Numbered from the stretch's first letter, positions 34,303 through 43,938 are shown. The stretch: DNA of 64,000 nt from JBBAGC01 sp964491265 (GCA_964491265.1 CAZBFP010000011.1:56033-120032), one strand, 5' to 3'. Translations and numbers: made by a program. Notes: generated by a model from the letters alone, not told the origin.

Positions 34303-34825
34303 ACTATCTCTTAAAATGACTTTCACACTTTTACCAGCATTTTTTAACAAACTTTCTTATAATTTATTAAATTTGACTCATTCCGCGATGTTGGGATAAA
34401 AGTTAATCATTTTTGTTCATCGCACTACAAGTCAGCCCCCGATCTACTCCAAGAGTACTTCTTCGCTGTGCTTACTTCGATGAGCTCAGTACAAGCAGAG
34501 GGCGCCCAGAAGGGGGCACGTATAATAAAAACTGGAGCGAGTTGATGAATCAAAGTATTATAATATCCACTTATATTGTTGAACTTACAAAAGATTTGCG
34601 GAATAATATAAAGAGAATAGTTATCGAAGTGGTAACAATTATATTTTCAGAGTTATAATAGATATCTCGTGCCCCCTTTGGGGGACAGGGGGCTTCCCCC
34701 GGTAGATGCGTGAACAGATAATATTATTGCTTTTCCCGAGATTCCGGATGAAGCCTAAAATTTTAATTGAAATATTCTCAGATTATATTACAATCTATTT
34801 AAAAGACATAATCCCGGAGATATAA
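34303..34825. repeat. Gene-free stretch holding family C copy 2
   Basis: From about 34428 to 34765. GGGCGCCCAGAAGGGGGCACG (34500-34520) and CGTGCCCCCTTTGGGGGACA (34671-34690) face each other. The interior TATTGTTGAACTTACAAAAG and GATTTGCGGAATAATAT are shared with the 51.6 kb copy. The right tail ATAATATTATTGCTTTTCCC...ATTCCGGATGAAGCCT is the family end. Small open frames in it are not credible genes. Confidence 0.7.
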
Positions 34826-35671
34826 ATGATAAAATTCACTAAAATGCACGGCACAGGTAACGACTATATATATATAGATGATCGAAAGGAGACCATAAAA
34901 AACCCCTCAAAGCTGGCAGTTGAAATGAGCAACAGAAATTTCGGAGTAGGGTCAGACGGTCTTATTCTCATTCTTAAATCAAAATCCGCTGATTTCAGAA
35001 TGAGAATGTTCAACTCCGACGGAAGTGAAGCTGAAATGTGCGGCAATGGGATAAGATGCCTGGCGAAATATGTATATGACCATAATCTGACAGAAAAAAA
35101 AGAGATAACTGTCGAAACCGACGGCGGAATTAAAGAACTTAAACTTAAACTGAAAAACAGCCTTGTTGATTCAGTAACAGTTAATATGGGGGAGCCCATA
35201 CTTCAGAGAGAGCGGATTCCCATGCTCGGTGAAACAGGGATGGTTATAAGCGAAAACCTCCACCTCCCTGACGGCATTGACTTTACGATTACCTCAGTAT
35301 CGATGGGGAATCCTCACGTTGTTATTTTTGTCGAGGATGTGAAAAATTTCCCGGTTTCAAAATATGGGCCTATTATAGAAAATTCAGATCTTTTCCCTCA
35401 ACGAACAAACGTGGAATTTGTACAGATTGTCAACAGCAAAGAGGTAATCCAGCGTACATGGGAAAGAGGGAGCGGCGAAACCCTCTCATGCGGCACAGGC
35501 TCTTCAGCTGTTACAGTTGCAGGGGTTCTTACAAAACAGACAGAAAGAGAGATACTAATTCATCTCCTTGGCGGAGATCTTAAGACAGAATGGAATGAAA
35601 AAGATAACTGCATTTATATGACAGGACCTGCTGTTGAAGTTTTCAGAGGGGAGTGGCCTCTAAAGATCTGA
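34826..35671 (+). CDS. dapF: Diaminopimelate epimerase
   Basis: 281 residues, typical length. The two catalytic Cys motifs are present: EMCGNGIRCLAKY (about residue 72) and ETLSCGTGSSAVTVA (about residue 219), together with the start KMHGTGNDYIYID. It converts LL-DAP to meso-DAP for peptidoglycan and lysine, in the cytoplasm. GGAGATATAA precedes the ATG. The next genes concern cell wall as well but run on the other strand. Confidence 0.97.
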   Translation: MIKFTKMHGTGNDYIYIDDRKETIKNPSKLAVEMSNRNFGVGSDGLILILKSKSADFRMRMFNSDGSEAEMCGNGIRCLAKYVYDHNLTEKKEITVETDGGIKELKLKLKNSLVDSVTVNMGEPILQRERIPMLGETGMVISENLHLPDGIDFTITSVSMGNPHVVIFVEDVKNFPVSKYGPIIENSDLFPQRTNVEFVQIVNSKEVIQRTWERGSGETLSCGTGSSAVTVAGVLTKQTEREILIHLLGGDLKTEWNEKDNCIYMTGPAVEVFRGEWPLKI

Positions 35672-35684
35672 TAAATTATATTTA

Positions 35685-36296
35685 TCAGATTTCCCAGAGA
35701 TTCCTGGAAGGGACTCCATTTTCCAGAATAATTACCCCTGAAATTCCGGGCATATTTTCTATTATTGTCTTTTCCAGTGATTCTTTAAAAAGCTTTTCCG
35801 AGTCCTTAACAATAGTAATATCACGAGCGAGAATCTCAGGCATAAGGTCTATGGCGCATATTTTACCCTTGCCGCCTTCTGCTTCATAAAGCCATATTTT
35901 CTTGATTGTATATTGTGCCGGCACATTAAGGGCTGTATTTTCATAGAAAGAGCCGGCTGTAACAAGAGAAAAAAGTTTTTTCACCAGAACTTCATCAGAA
36001 AGCCCCTCATGTATAACCCGCTCCTCAGTAACAATTTCAGATGCTCCTTCAGAAGGGATGTAAATATTTATTGTGACTCTGTCCTCAATAACCGGAATCG
36101 AGGGGAAAATATCAAAGATATTACTCTCAATATGATAGGAAAACATTATATAATTAAGAAACATAATCGAAGATAAAACAAGAATTGCTATTCTATTCCT
36201 CTCCTTCTTATCCTTTGCATAATAGTTATCCTTGAGAGATATTATCTCTTTTTTAACAGACGCTGTTTTATTTTTTAAATCTGATATTATTTTCAT
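35685..36296 (-). CDS. GerMN-domain membrane protein
   Basis: 203 residues. A basic, helical cytoplasmic N-terminus is followed by one membrane span (about residues 37-55, IAILVLSSIMFLNYIMF) and an extracytoplasmic GerMN domain: VTINIYIPSEGASEI, then LFSLVTAGSFYENTALNV and IKKIWLYEAEGGKGKICAIDL. GerMN proteins often accompany cell-wall amidases, and here an amidase gene lies 104 bp upstream on the same strand. Its precise role is unknown. Confidence 0.82.
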   Translation of the reverse strand: MKIISDLKNKTASVKKEIISLKDNYYAKDKKERNRIAILVLSSIMFLNYIMFSYHIESNIFDIFPSIPVIEDRVTINIYIPSEGASEIVTEERVIHEGLSDEVLVKKLFSLVTAGSFYENTALNVPAQYTIKKIWLYEAEGGKGKICAIDLMPEILARDITIVKDSEKLFKESLEKTIIENMPGISGVIILENGVPSRNLWEI

Positions 36297-36400
36297 TTAT
36301 GCTGTTCCCTTTTCTCCGTATCTAAGTGACACATAAAAAACATATGAAGCATGTAATCAAGAATTTTTTCACAGTAATCCGCCATTATTTAAAAATAAGA

Positions 36401-37603
36401 CTACTTCTTTATAATCGTTTTATTGTATTCATTAATAAAATCTATTATCCCGTCACAAATACCTTTTACTATTTTCTCCTGGTGGTCAGCCCTTTTCAAA
36501 AATGAAGCCTCCCTGGAATTGGTGATAAATCCCACTTCAACAAGCACCGCTGGCATAAGGGCCCCCCGGAGAACAAAAAAATCGGCTCTCTGCACACCCC
36601 TTGATCTGAAACCTTTAATATTCTTTTCAAGACTCTTCTGGATAGATTCAGCAAGAAGCGCGCTCTCCCTCTGTATCTGGGTTGTCATCATCAGGGCTTC
36701 AATAAGATCAACATCATCGTATTTTTTTTTTGCATCTTTACCCCTTTCAAGGATAATAACATTATTCTCCAGTGCTGCTGTTTTCCTTGCTTCCTCATTG
36801 GTAGGATTCTGGGAAAGAAAATATGTCTCAAAGCCTGATATCTTTGAGGAGATTGAAGCATTAACATGAATACTGACAAATAATCCGTTAATCCCCTTTT
36901 TTAATTCCCTGTTGGCAATGTCAGTTCTTTCCGCCAGCTCAATAAAGACATCGCTGTTCCTTGTGGCTTTTACCTTAATATCCTTTAATCTGCTCTTGAG
37001 CATCCTCTCAACTCTTTTTGATATCTGAAGGGTCAATCCTTTTTCCTGAAGCCCCCCCTTCCCTATAGCACCCGGGTCTTTACCGCCATGACCCGGATCG
37101 ACTATAATGAATCCTATCCTGTCCTTCTCGCTGGCAGATGGCAGCTTTTCATCACCCGGCACCGGCTTATCCGGCCGGAAAGGAATTTTTTTATCAATAA
37201 TCAGCCTGCTGGCACTTATCTGTGCGTTCATTCCGCTGAAAAATGAATCTATAATTATCACAGCACCTTCAACAGGGATATAAATCCCGCCTCTCCACCG
37301 TATAACAGGGTTATCAAGACGGACAATGCGGTTATCAACAATAAGGAGGGAATAGCCTGTTTTATATACCACATAATGACTTTTGTAATAAAGTCTCCCT
37401 TTCTGGAAAGTTACATCAAAGCTGTTTTCGATATTAAATTCTTCAATAATGCTGTAGAGTGGGATATAATCACGGCCCCCTATTTTTATCACAGGGACAC
37501 CTTTTGCTGCTGAGGCAACATCAAATAATGCAGGGATTATAATAAAAAAAATAATTATTTTAATATAGCTTGTTTTTATTGCACTTTGACCGGACTTTGT
37601 CAT
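36401..37603 (-). CDS. N-acetylmuramoyl-L-alanine amidase, Amidase_3 type
   Basis: 400 residues. A signal peptide or anchor (residues 13-33) is followed by a copper amine oxidase N-like substrate-binding region (IKIGGRDYIPLYSIIEEF). The zinc amidase domain begins at about 165: IIVDPGHGGKDPGAIG, then GLFVSIHVNAS and PAVLVEVGFITNSREA with the catalytic Glu. It cleaves the bond between MurNAc and the peptide stem during cell separation. It precedes the GerMN gene. Confidence 0.93.
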   Translation of the reverse strand: MTKSGQSAIKTSYIKIIIFFIIIPALFDVASAAKGVPVIKIGGRDYIPLYSIIEEFNIENSFDVTFQKGRLYYKSHYVVYKTGYSLLIVDNRIVRLDNPVIRWRGGIYIPVEGAVIIIDSFFSGMNAQISASRLIIDKKIPFRPDKPVPGDEKLPSASEKDRIGFIIVDPGHGGKDPGAIGKGGLQEKGLTLQISKRVERMLKSRLKDIKVKATRNSDVFIELAERTDIANRELKKGINGLFVSIHVNASISSKISGFETYFLSQNPTNEEARKTAALENNVIILERGKDAKKKYDDVDLIEALMMTTQIQRESALLAESIQKSLEKNIKGFRSRGVQRADFFVLRGALMPAVLVEVGFITNSREASFLKRADHQEKIVKGICDGIIDFINEYNKTIIKK

Positions 37604-37879
37604 ATATTATGAACCGGAAACACCTCTTATTATTAATGGTGCTGAATTCTGCTTAAATTTATAAAATACTATAACAAGGCGACATAAAATAGATTTTAGT
37701 ATTGATAAACACCCCGTCAAGGTTTTTTTTGACGCTCATAATATCTGAATAGAGCAGTTAAAATGACTTAACCCGGATCGACATCGGATCATGTAATACT
37801 CATAAAAGATTTTTTATTGACAAGCGGGGGAATCCCTTTTTTATCAAAAAGCATCATAAAAAGTATGGTTAATATAACA

Positions 37880-38641
37880 ATGAAAATATCTAAAAATACA
37901 CTTTTACTATTTACACTCCCTCTTCTGATTCTGCTCAACTGCAGCAATACAGAGGATCCGGAAAAATCGGGTCAAATTGAAGAGCAGAGAAAGGATATGG
38001 GTGTCATTCTCACACAGGACACAGCGCTTAGAATAGATCCCCTTGTTTTTTCTGCCAGAATCAAACAGATGAATAAAGGAACTATTGTTGAAATTCTTGA
38101 AAGATCAAGTGAAGAGAGAATTATCGGCGGGCATAAAGACTACTGGTATAAAATCAAACTTGAGAATAACATTACCGGATGGACATTCGGCAGACATATC
38201 AAAGTCCTTGACGCGTCAGGGAAAGAAACTCTGGAATCCTACCTTGGCAGGTTCTGGGAAAAAGAGACTGAAGAACTGAGTAATGACCTGCATGGCAAAT
38301 GGTGGAGCATTAACAGATATGGCGATTTTACAAACCACGCCCTTGAAATATTCAAAGACGGCAGATACCGCTCCTACTTTAAGGGGGGGGGCAAGGTTAT
38401 TGAAGGGGTTTACAATTTCGATTTCAACAAAAATATGGTGATCTTCCTTTCAGGGACCACATTTGACTCAGATCTGAACTATATAAGAAAAGGGAACAGC
38501 CATTCTCTTCAGAGAATAGAAGAGAAGGAAGAGATCCGGTTTAAGAAAATTAATGTTAACCCCTCCTCAGAAGTAGAAGAATATGAGCAGGATAATAAAA
38601 ATGAGGACACCCCTTCGGGGAATAATGAAGATGAAAGTTAG
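37880..38641 (+). CDS. SH3-like lipoprotein
   Basis: 253 residues. The lipobox is LLILLNC (Cys about 18). An SH3b-like domain follows (TALRIDPLVFSARIKQMNKG, then DYWYKIKLENNITGWTFGRHI). A lipocalin-like or DUF-type beta region (NHALEIFKDGRYRSYFKGG) precedes a Glu/Asp/Asn-rich tail. The periplasmic role is unknown; SH3b domains often bind peptidoglycan. ATG 37880 gives a proper signal peptide, while the open frame back to a TTG at 37817 does not. Its end overlaps the next gene by 17 nt. Confidence 0.78.
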   Translation: MKISKNTLLLFTLPLLILLNCSNTEDPEKSGQIEEQRKDMGVILTQDTALRIDPLVFSARIKQMNKGTIVEILERSSEERIIGGHKDYWYKIKLENNITGWTFGRHIKVLDASGKETLESYLGRFWEKETEELSNDLHGKWWSINRYGDFTNHALEIFKDGRYRSYFKGGGKVIEGVYNFDFNKNMVIFLSGTTFDSDLNYIRKGNSHSLQRIEEKEEIRFKKINVNPSSEVEEYEQDNKNEDTPSGNNEDES

Positions 38642-39359
38642 ATTAAATAAATACCTCAACCTTTGCGGTCTGGGCTCACGAAGAAAAGTAGAAGAACTTA
38701 TTACTTCAGGTAGAATAAGTGTTAATAAGAGAATTGTCACTGACCTGGCAACAATTATCGACAGTGAAACAGACTCGCTGAAACTGGACGGCTCCCCCAT
38801 CAAAACACATGATAAGGTAATATACCTTATGCTGAACAAGCCTAAAGGGTATATTACCACCCTTAGTGATGAAAAGGGGAGACCAATAGTAATGAACCTT
38901 ATCCCTGAAAAATATATAAGGGCTGGTGTTGTTCCTGTGGGGAGGCTTGACAAGGATACCGAGGGGCTCCTCCTGCTGACAAATGACGGAGACCTGTCCT
39001 ACAAGCTTACCCGACCCGATTTTAAAGTAAGCAAAGAATATATTGTAGAGCTGGATAAACCTCTTGAGGAGATTGATAAAAAACGGGTTGAAAAAGGATT
39101 TTTTGTCCACCAGATTAAAATTAAAACACGACCCGCATCTATCAGCTTTATCGAAAAAACCGGAAAATTTGTGAAAATGATAATTTCTGAAGGGAAGAAG
39201 CGGCAGATTAGATACACATTCCAGAACCTGGGGTATAAAGTAGTAAAACTGAAAAGAACAGGATACGGCCCCCTTACCCTGGCGCGGCTTAATAAAGGGG
39301 ATCATAGAGAGCTTAAAGCTGCAGAACTGAAGCTTTTGAAAAAGGCAATAACAGAATAA
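38625..39359 (+). CDS. rluB: RluB/RsuA-family pseudouridine synthase
   Basis: 244 residues. An S4 RNA-binding domain (VRLNKYLNLCGLGSRRKVEELI) precedes the catalytic domain with VGRLDKDTEGLLLLTNDGDL (catalytic Asp) and SEGKKRQIRYTFQNLGYKV. The family modifies 23S or 16S rRNA; RluB (U2605-type site) is the best guess over RsuA or RluE. I chose ATG 38625 because GGGGA lies 3 nt upstream and the frame upstream is inside the lipoprotein gene. ATG 38631 is also possible. Confidence 0.9.
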   Translation: MKMKVRLNKYLNLCGLGSRRKVEELITSGRISVNKRIVTDLATIIDSETDSLKLDGSPIKTHDKVIYLMLNKPKGYITTLSDEKGRPIVMNLIPEKYIRAGVVPVGRLDKDTEGLLLLTNDGDLSYKLTRPDFKVSKEYIVELDKPLEEIDKKRVEKGFFVHQIKIKTRPASISFIEKTGKFVKMIISEGKKRQIRYTFQNLGYKVVKLKRTGYGPLTLARLNKGDHRELKAAELKLLKKAITE

Positions 39360-39386
39360 AAAATAAAAATGTGTTTATTATAAAAG

Positions 39387-39417
39387 AAAGGGCCGCTTCT
39401 AAAGCAGCCCTTTTTTT
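39387..39417 (+). terminator. Rho-independent terminator after rluB
   Basis: Stem AAAGGGC.GCT/AGC.GCCCTTT (one bulge) followed by T7. Confidence 0.88.
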
Positions 39418-39429
39418 ATAATATTTTAC

Positions 39430-39535
39430 AGTAATTATTCCTTAAAATATTTTTTAGTGCAATAATAATGTTCCCCATATCCCCGCCGCCTATGGCGGCG
39501 GGGATATTAAGGAATTTTATTCCAAAAAACAGCTA
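39430..39535. repeat. Family B repeat, copy 2 (inverted)
   Basis: Centre CCCCGCCGCC-TAT-GGCGGCGGGG. Left part ATTCCTTAAAATATTTTTTAGTG is the reverse complement equivalent of the right part of copies 1 and 3. The wording AGTGCAATAATAATGTTCCCCATATCCCC is shared with copy 4. Confidence 0.8.
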
Positions 39536-39565
39536 AGAAATTAACACTGAATATTTTATGTATTT

Positions 39566-40726
39566 TTACTTTTTCTTTACAGTGCTTTTCTTAGCAGGTG
39601 CTGATTTTTTCACTGTCGTTTTAGTTTTTGCTTTCGATTCTGCTTTTACAGCTTTTTTTGCTGCCGGTTTTGCAGCTGATACTTTTTCAGCAGCAGGCTT
39701 TGCTGTAGTTTTTTTCACCGCAGCTTTTGCAGTTGAAGCCTTTTTAGCAGCAGGCTTTGCAGAAGCGGTTTTCTTTGCCGCAGGTTTTTTCGCTTTTGCT
39801 GTAGCGGCTTTAGCAGATGCAGCCTTTTTTGGTGCTGCTTTTTTAACAGCAGGCTTTACTGCTGAAGGTTTCTTTAAACTTTCGATCTGAGTTAAAATCC
39901 AGGAAACCACATCTTTAAGAACCTTCGCCCTGTCAGCTTCAGGTTCATTTATTAGTTCATGATACATTTCATTATAAAGTAAAACTTCCTTTATAGAAGA
40001 GCCGGCTTTTCTGCCGAATTCTTCAGATGCCTTATAATCTGCAATTTTATCCCCCTTGCCATGAAAAACAAGCAGCGGCTTCATAAGAGAGTGGGCATTA
40101 GCCATACAATCCTCTCCTGTCTTCATAAACTCAGTAAACCATCTTGCTGAAACTTTATTATGAACAAGAGGATCATTATCATAGGCTGCAACAACCTCGC
40201 TATCGCGGGAAATATCTGATGATGACAGACCATTCGACATGGTAAGAGAACCTATTCTTGCTGAAAAAAATGCAGCTACAGATTTTTTCCACCCTGGGAC
40301 TGTAAAGGCCGGAGCAAAACCTGGAGATGACAATACAACAACTGAAGGGTCATCACTGTATGTGAGGGCATACTTTGCAGCAATTACCCCCCCCATACTA
40401 TGGCCGTAAAGAACAACAGGAAGCCCCCTGTTCTCCTCTTTTACATATTCGACAAAAAGTTTAAGGTCATAAATATAATCCATAAATGAATCAATATGCC
40501 CCTTTTTACCCTGAGATTTCCCGTGTCCTCTGTGATCTATGGCGAAAACTGAAATATTCTTTCCGCCAAAAGCACTCACCAGATTACTGTATCTTCCAGA
40601 ATGCTCACCAAGGCCATGAACAATAATTAAAACCGCCTTAGCTTTTTCAACAAGCCACTTCTGAAAAAAAATTTCCACTCCCCCTTTCCCTGAGAAAGAA
40701 CCTGTATTGTGATTATATGAATCCAT
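39566..40726 (-). CDS. Alpha/beta hydrolase with histone-like Lys/Ala tail
   Basis: 386 residues in two very different parts. Residues 1-280 form a monoacylglycerol lipase-like hydrolase: VHGLGEHSGRY, the nucleophile elbow YGHSMGG (Ser), Asp in FHGKGDKIAD and His in EMYHELINEP. The last 102 residues contain almost only K, A, P, S, T and V, in AKPAAKKA-type repeats, like bacterial AlgP/HctB or eukaryotic H1 tails, and must be strongly cationic. The start ATG 40726 follows AGGAGAG by 5 nt. The fusion is one continuous frame. Confidence 0.88.
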   Translation of the reverse strand: MDSYNHNTGSFSGKGGVEIFFQKWLVEKAKAVLIIVHGLGEHSGRYSNLVSAFGGKNISVFAIDHRGHGKSQGKKGHIDSFMDYIYDLKLFVEYVKEENRGLPVVLYGHSMGGVIAAKYALTYSDDPSVVVLSSPGFAPAFTVPGWKKSVAAFFSARIGSLTMSNGLSSSDISRDSEVVAAYDNDPLVHNKVSARWFTEFMKTGEDCMANAHSLMKPLLVFHGKGDKIADYKASEEFGRKAGSSIKEVLLYNEMYHELINEPEADRAKVLKDVVSWILTQIESLKKPSAVKPAVKKAAPKKAASAKAATAKAKKPAAKKTASAKPAAKKASTAKAAVKKTTAKPAAEKVSAAKPAAKKAVKAESKAKTKTTVKKSAPAKKSTVKKK

Positions 40727-40834
40727 AAACACTCTCCTTTAAAATCATTTCGATTTTACTAAAATATAAAAATTCCGCTTTGTCAATAATTTATCTGCTT
40801 CTTTTCTGCTATATGATGCTCTTTAAAAAAAATA

Positions 40835-41584
40835 TTACAATTTTACCGATCCTTTAAGGAACTCCCGTATAACAGGAATATCCGTTGACCTTACCTGATC
40901 AGGGGTGCCTGTAAAAATTATCTCCCCCTCATAAATCATTGCAATCCTGTCGGCGATTTCCAGGGCTGACTTCATGTCATGGGTTACGACTATTGAGGTT
41001 ATTCTGTATTTATCTCTCATCTCAACAATAAGCCTGTCTACAGAGCCTGCAGTAATGGGATCAACCCCGGTTGTAGGCTCATCATAGAGCATAATTTCAG
41101 GATGCATTACAATTGCCCTTGCCAGACCTACCCTTTTCTGCATCCCTCCGGAAATTTCAGAAGGACGCCTCCCCCCGATATCCCCAAGACCCATCTGCTC
41201 AAGCATCCCCATGACCCTTTCTGAAATTTCATCTTCAGAAAGATTTTTTCTTCTTAAACCGAAAGCAATATTGTCAAAAACATCCATTGAATCAAAAAGT
41301 GCAGCCCCCTGAAAAAGAATGCCGTACTTTCTCACAATTGCTTCTCTGCTGTTTTTATCCGACCGGGTAAAATTTATCCCATCCACAAAAATTTCACCTG
41401 AATCGGGATTCAGTATACCTACAAGATGCTTCATCACAACAGACTTCCCCGTACCGCTCTTCCCGATTACGCAGAGGATCTCACCGTTATATACCTCCAG
41501 ATCGATCCCTTTAAGAATAGCATTATCCCCGAAAGACTTATGCAGATCTTTAATAGAAATTTTAGTTGTAACATTGAGAGTCAA
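40835..41584 (-). CDS. ABC transporter ATP-binding protein, MlaF type
   Basis: 249 residues. Walker A IGKSGTGKSVVMKHL, signature ISGGMQKRVGLARAI, Walker B IMLYDEPTTGVDP and switch His VTHDMKSAL match the MlaF/Ttg2A ATPase of phospholipid transport. The MlaE permease and MlaD binding protein are not adjacent. The start is unusual: AGGAGGG is placed exactly 8 nt before an in-frame TTG at 41584, giving MTLNVTTKISI; a longer frame back to 41626 has no ribosome site. Confidence 0.88.
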   Translation of the reverse strand: MTLNVTTKISIKDLHKSFGDNAILKGIDLEVYNGEILCVIGKSGTGKSVVMKHLVGILNPDSGEIFVDGINFTRSDKNSREAIVRKYGILFQGAALFDSMDVFDNIAFGLRRKNLSEDEISERVMGMLEQMGLGDIGGRRPSEISGGMQKRVGLARAIVMHPEIMLYDEPTTGVDPITAGSVDRLIVEMRDKYRITSIVVTHDMKSALEIADRIAMIYEGEIIFTGTPDQVRSTDIPVIREFLKGSVKL

Positions 41585-41754
41585 AAGGGTATCCCTCCTG
41601 AAGAGCCTGTAAAAATAATTTTCCAATATAATCTTAATGAAGTAATAAAAATCACGGTCCTGTCAAATACAATTACGATTGCTCAACCGGTATTAATCGA
41701 TCCATCACTGACTACACCCGGAATCTTTCCCCCGATACAATTAATAATAAAATT

Positions 41755-41875
41755 TCAGTATTTATTCCTGAACTTATTATTGTTAAAAAATGCTCTATTA
41801 TTCCCGTTGCCGAAGGGGGCGGGGATATAAAATTGTCCATTTTTACACTAAAATATATTTTCAGGAATTATCATT
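41755..41875. repeat. Family B repeat, copy 3
   Basis: Same orientation as copy 1 with the centre CCCGTTGCCGAAGGGGGCGGGG, left TTATTATTGTTAAAAAATGC and right ACTAAAATATATTTTCAGGAATTATCATTG. The palindrome is slightly decayed. Confidence 0.8.
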
Positions 41876-41955
41876 GAAAAAATTTCGGAAATCTGAAAAT
41901 TTTTTTTAGTGACAGTTTATAATTTATAAGTTATGTTATTATTCATGGAATCTCT

Positions 41956-42816
41956 ATGATAAACAGAAAACTATACGGCACTATAAAAATAACTCTCATA
42001 TATTTCCTGGGCGGGTTCATCTGGATACTCTCTTCAGACACTATTCTGAAAATCCTAATCCCGGACAGAGATGAATATGCGGCATTTCAGACCTATAAAG
42101 GGTGGATATTTATTCTCATATCTTCTACACTCCTTTTCTTTCTCCTCTACAGAGAACTGCAAAAGCGCGACATCATTGAATCGAATCTCAAAAAAAATCT
42201 TGAAGAAAAGAGAATACTTCTTAATGAAATTCACCACAGGGTAAAGAATAATCTCAATTCAATAATATCACTTCTTTATATGGAAAATTCCAGGGCAGAG
42301 ACACCTGACTCAAAAAATATTATCCAGGCCCTCTCAGGCAGGATACATTCAATGGCCCTTGTCCATGAAAAACTTTACCAGTCGGAAAACTTCTCCGGCA
42401 TACGGCTCAAGGAATATATACCTGAGCTTTGCTCACACATAACAGATTTATACCCGGATTTAAAGAATAAGATTAAAACAGATTTCAATATTGATGACTC
42501 ATTTCTTGATATCATAAAGGGTATCCCTTTTGGAATTCTCATGAATGAAATTATCAGCAATTCCTGCAAACATGCATTCCCTGGAAAAGAGAGCGGCACC
42601 ATAACAGTAAACATCAGCAAAGAAGGATACAACCTTCTTGTAACAGTTGAAGATGACGGAATCGGAATCGATGCAGAAGAAAACATGACAGATAAGACAC
42701 AGGGACTTGAGCTAATAAGACTGCTGGTTAATCAGCTTGGCGGCACAATAACCAGAACAAGTGTTAAAGGATTAAAATACAGCATAACTTTCCCGGTTGA
42801 AAGGTCAAATGGATAA
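41956..42816 (+). CDS. Sensor histidine kinase, HisKA_2 type
   Basis: 286 residues. Two membrane spans (about residues 8-27 and 48-66) enclose a short periplasmic loop. The HisKA_2 box LLNEIHHRVKNNLNSIISLL holds the phospho-acceptor His. An HATPase domain follows with NEIISNSCKHAF (N box) and VEDDGIGID (G1), and GLELIRLLVNQLGG (G2). This type responds to light or stress signals and often partners with simple receiver proteins. The response regulator gene overlaps by 8 nt. Confidence 0.93.
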   Translation: MINRKLYGTIKITLIYFLGGFIWILSSDTILKILIPDRDEYAAFQTYKGWIFILISSTLLFFLLYRELQKRDIIESNLKKNLEEKRILLNEIHHRVKNNLNSIISLLYMENSRAETPDSKNIIQALSGRIHSMALVHEKLYQSENFSGIRLKEYIPELCSHITDLYPDLKNKIKTDFNIDDSFLDIIKGIPFGILMNEIISNSCKHAFPGKESGTITVNISKEGYNLLVTVEDDGIGIDAEENMTDKTQGLELIRLLVNQLGGTITRTSVKGLKYSITFPVERSNG

Positions 42817-43168
42817 AAAACGGATACTTATTGTTGAAGATGAAGCAATCAGCGCCATATTTCTGAAAAATATCCTGCAGAATGAGCATCTGATTTTAGG
42901 GATATGCAGCTCAGGCCGGGATGCTATTGACATGATCGCGGACAAAGCTCCCGATCTTCTAATCATGGATATCTGTCTGGAGGATGAGCTTTCCGGTATT
43001 GATGTGATGAATGAAGTTTTAAAAACTGCAAAAATTGATCACATATACTGTACAGCATATTCTGACAAGAACATACTCATCAAAGCGGAAGGAACCAGCC
43101 CTATAGGCATAATAATCAAGCCGGTAAATATTGCAGAATTAAAAGCAATGCTCAAATTATCCTCATAG
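42809..43168 (+). CDS. Single-domain response regulator
   Basis: 119 residues from ATG 42809, consisting only of a receiver domain: acidic pair VEDEA, phosphorylated Asp in LLIMDICLED, Thr/Tyr in YCTAYSD and Lys in IIIKPVN. There is no output domain, so it must act through protein contacts. The gene overlaps the kinase stop (AATGGATAA) and is surely co-translated with it. A TTG 12 nt upstream is a worse start. Confidence 0.93.
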   Translation: MDKKRILIVEDEAISAIFLKNILQNEHLILGICSSGRDAIDMIADKAPDLLIMDICLEDELSGIDVMNEVLKTAKIDHIYCTAYSDKNILIKAEGTSPIGIIIKPVNIAELKAMLKLSS

Positions 43169-43242
43169 AGTCAGAAACGATTACTTTTTTCTGATTCCAA
43201 AATATCCTTGCAATAATACTCCTCTCTGATATTTTTTTAATC

Positions 43243-43938
43243 ATGATATTACTCAGTGAACCAAAGATAAGTGAAGAATCTGACTGCCCCTATATCAAAG
43301 GGGAGAGATGGCGTTTTTCATATTTTTTCGCCAGAGATCTTTCCGGGGAGGATCTGGAGTATCTCCTTATAAGGGGATGGAGAAAGTTCGGCTACTATTA
43401 TTTCAGGCCCCAATGCAGAAGCTGCAGTAAATGCATCCCCCTGAGATTACGGGCAGATAAATTAAAAATTTCAAAAAGCCAGCGAAGGGTCCTCCGGAAT
43501 GGAGAGGGAATCCGGGTAGAGTTTAATGAGCTGAAGTGCAGGGATGAAATTTTTGAACTATACAGGATTCATTCTGCAGAAAGATTCCGCCGGGAAGCTG
43601 ATTATGAAGATTTTCTTAACTCCTTTTATGTACAATCCTGCCCCTCTATGCAGTCTGAATACTATGTGGAGAATAAACTGATTGGTGTGGGATATCTCGA
43701 TATTTCATCTCAAGGATTAAGCAGTGTCTATTTCATATATAACACGGAATATATGAAATACAGACCCGGCACACTGAGCATAATCAAAGAAGCACAATAT
43801 GCTGAGTCAATTGGACTTTCATACTATTACCTGGGATACTACATAGAAGAGAATAAAAGTATGTCATATAAAAATAATTTCGATCTTAATGAGAAGCTGA
43901 ACTGGGAAACCGGAGTATGGGAAACCCCGGAAAATTAA
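43243..43938 (+). CDS. bpt: Leucyl/arginyl-tRNA-protein transferase family (Bpt/ATE)
   Basis: 231 residues. The ATE N-terminal domain contains the Cys cluster QCRSCSKCIPLRL, and the C-terminal GNAT-like domain contains SSVYFIYNTEYMKYRPGTLS and YYLGYYIEENKSMSYKNNF. The enzyme adds Leu or Arg to N-terminal acidic residues and marks proteins for ClpAP (the bacterial N-end rule). Bpt is the likely type in bacteria. Adjacent genes are unrelated. Confidence 0.88.
   Translation: MILLSEPKISEESDCPYIKGERWRFSYFFARDLSGEDLEYLLIRGWRKFGYYYFRPQCRSCSKCIPLRLRADKLKISKSQRRVLRNGEGIRVEFNELKCRDEIFELYRIHSAERFRREADYEDFLNSFYVQSCPSMQSEYYVENKLIGVGYLDISSQGLSSVYFIYNTEYMKYRPGTLSIIKEAQYAESIGLSYYYLGYYIEENKSMSYKNNFDLNEKLNWETGVWETPEN

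Noticed and set aside
34413..34658. Small plus-strand frame
   Set aside because: Lies inside a family C repeat and is not kept open in the other copies.
39558..39890. Plus-strand frame rich in A and F
   Set aside because: It is the antisense of the Lys/Ala tail of the hydrolase; its regularity comes from that repeat.
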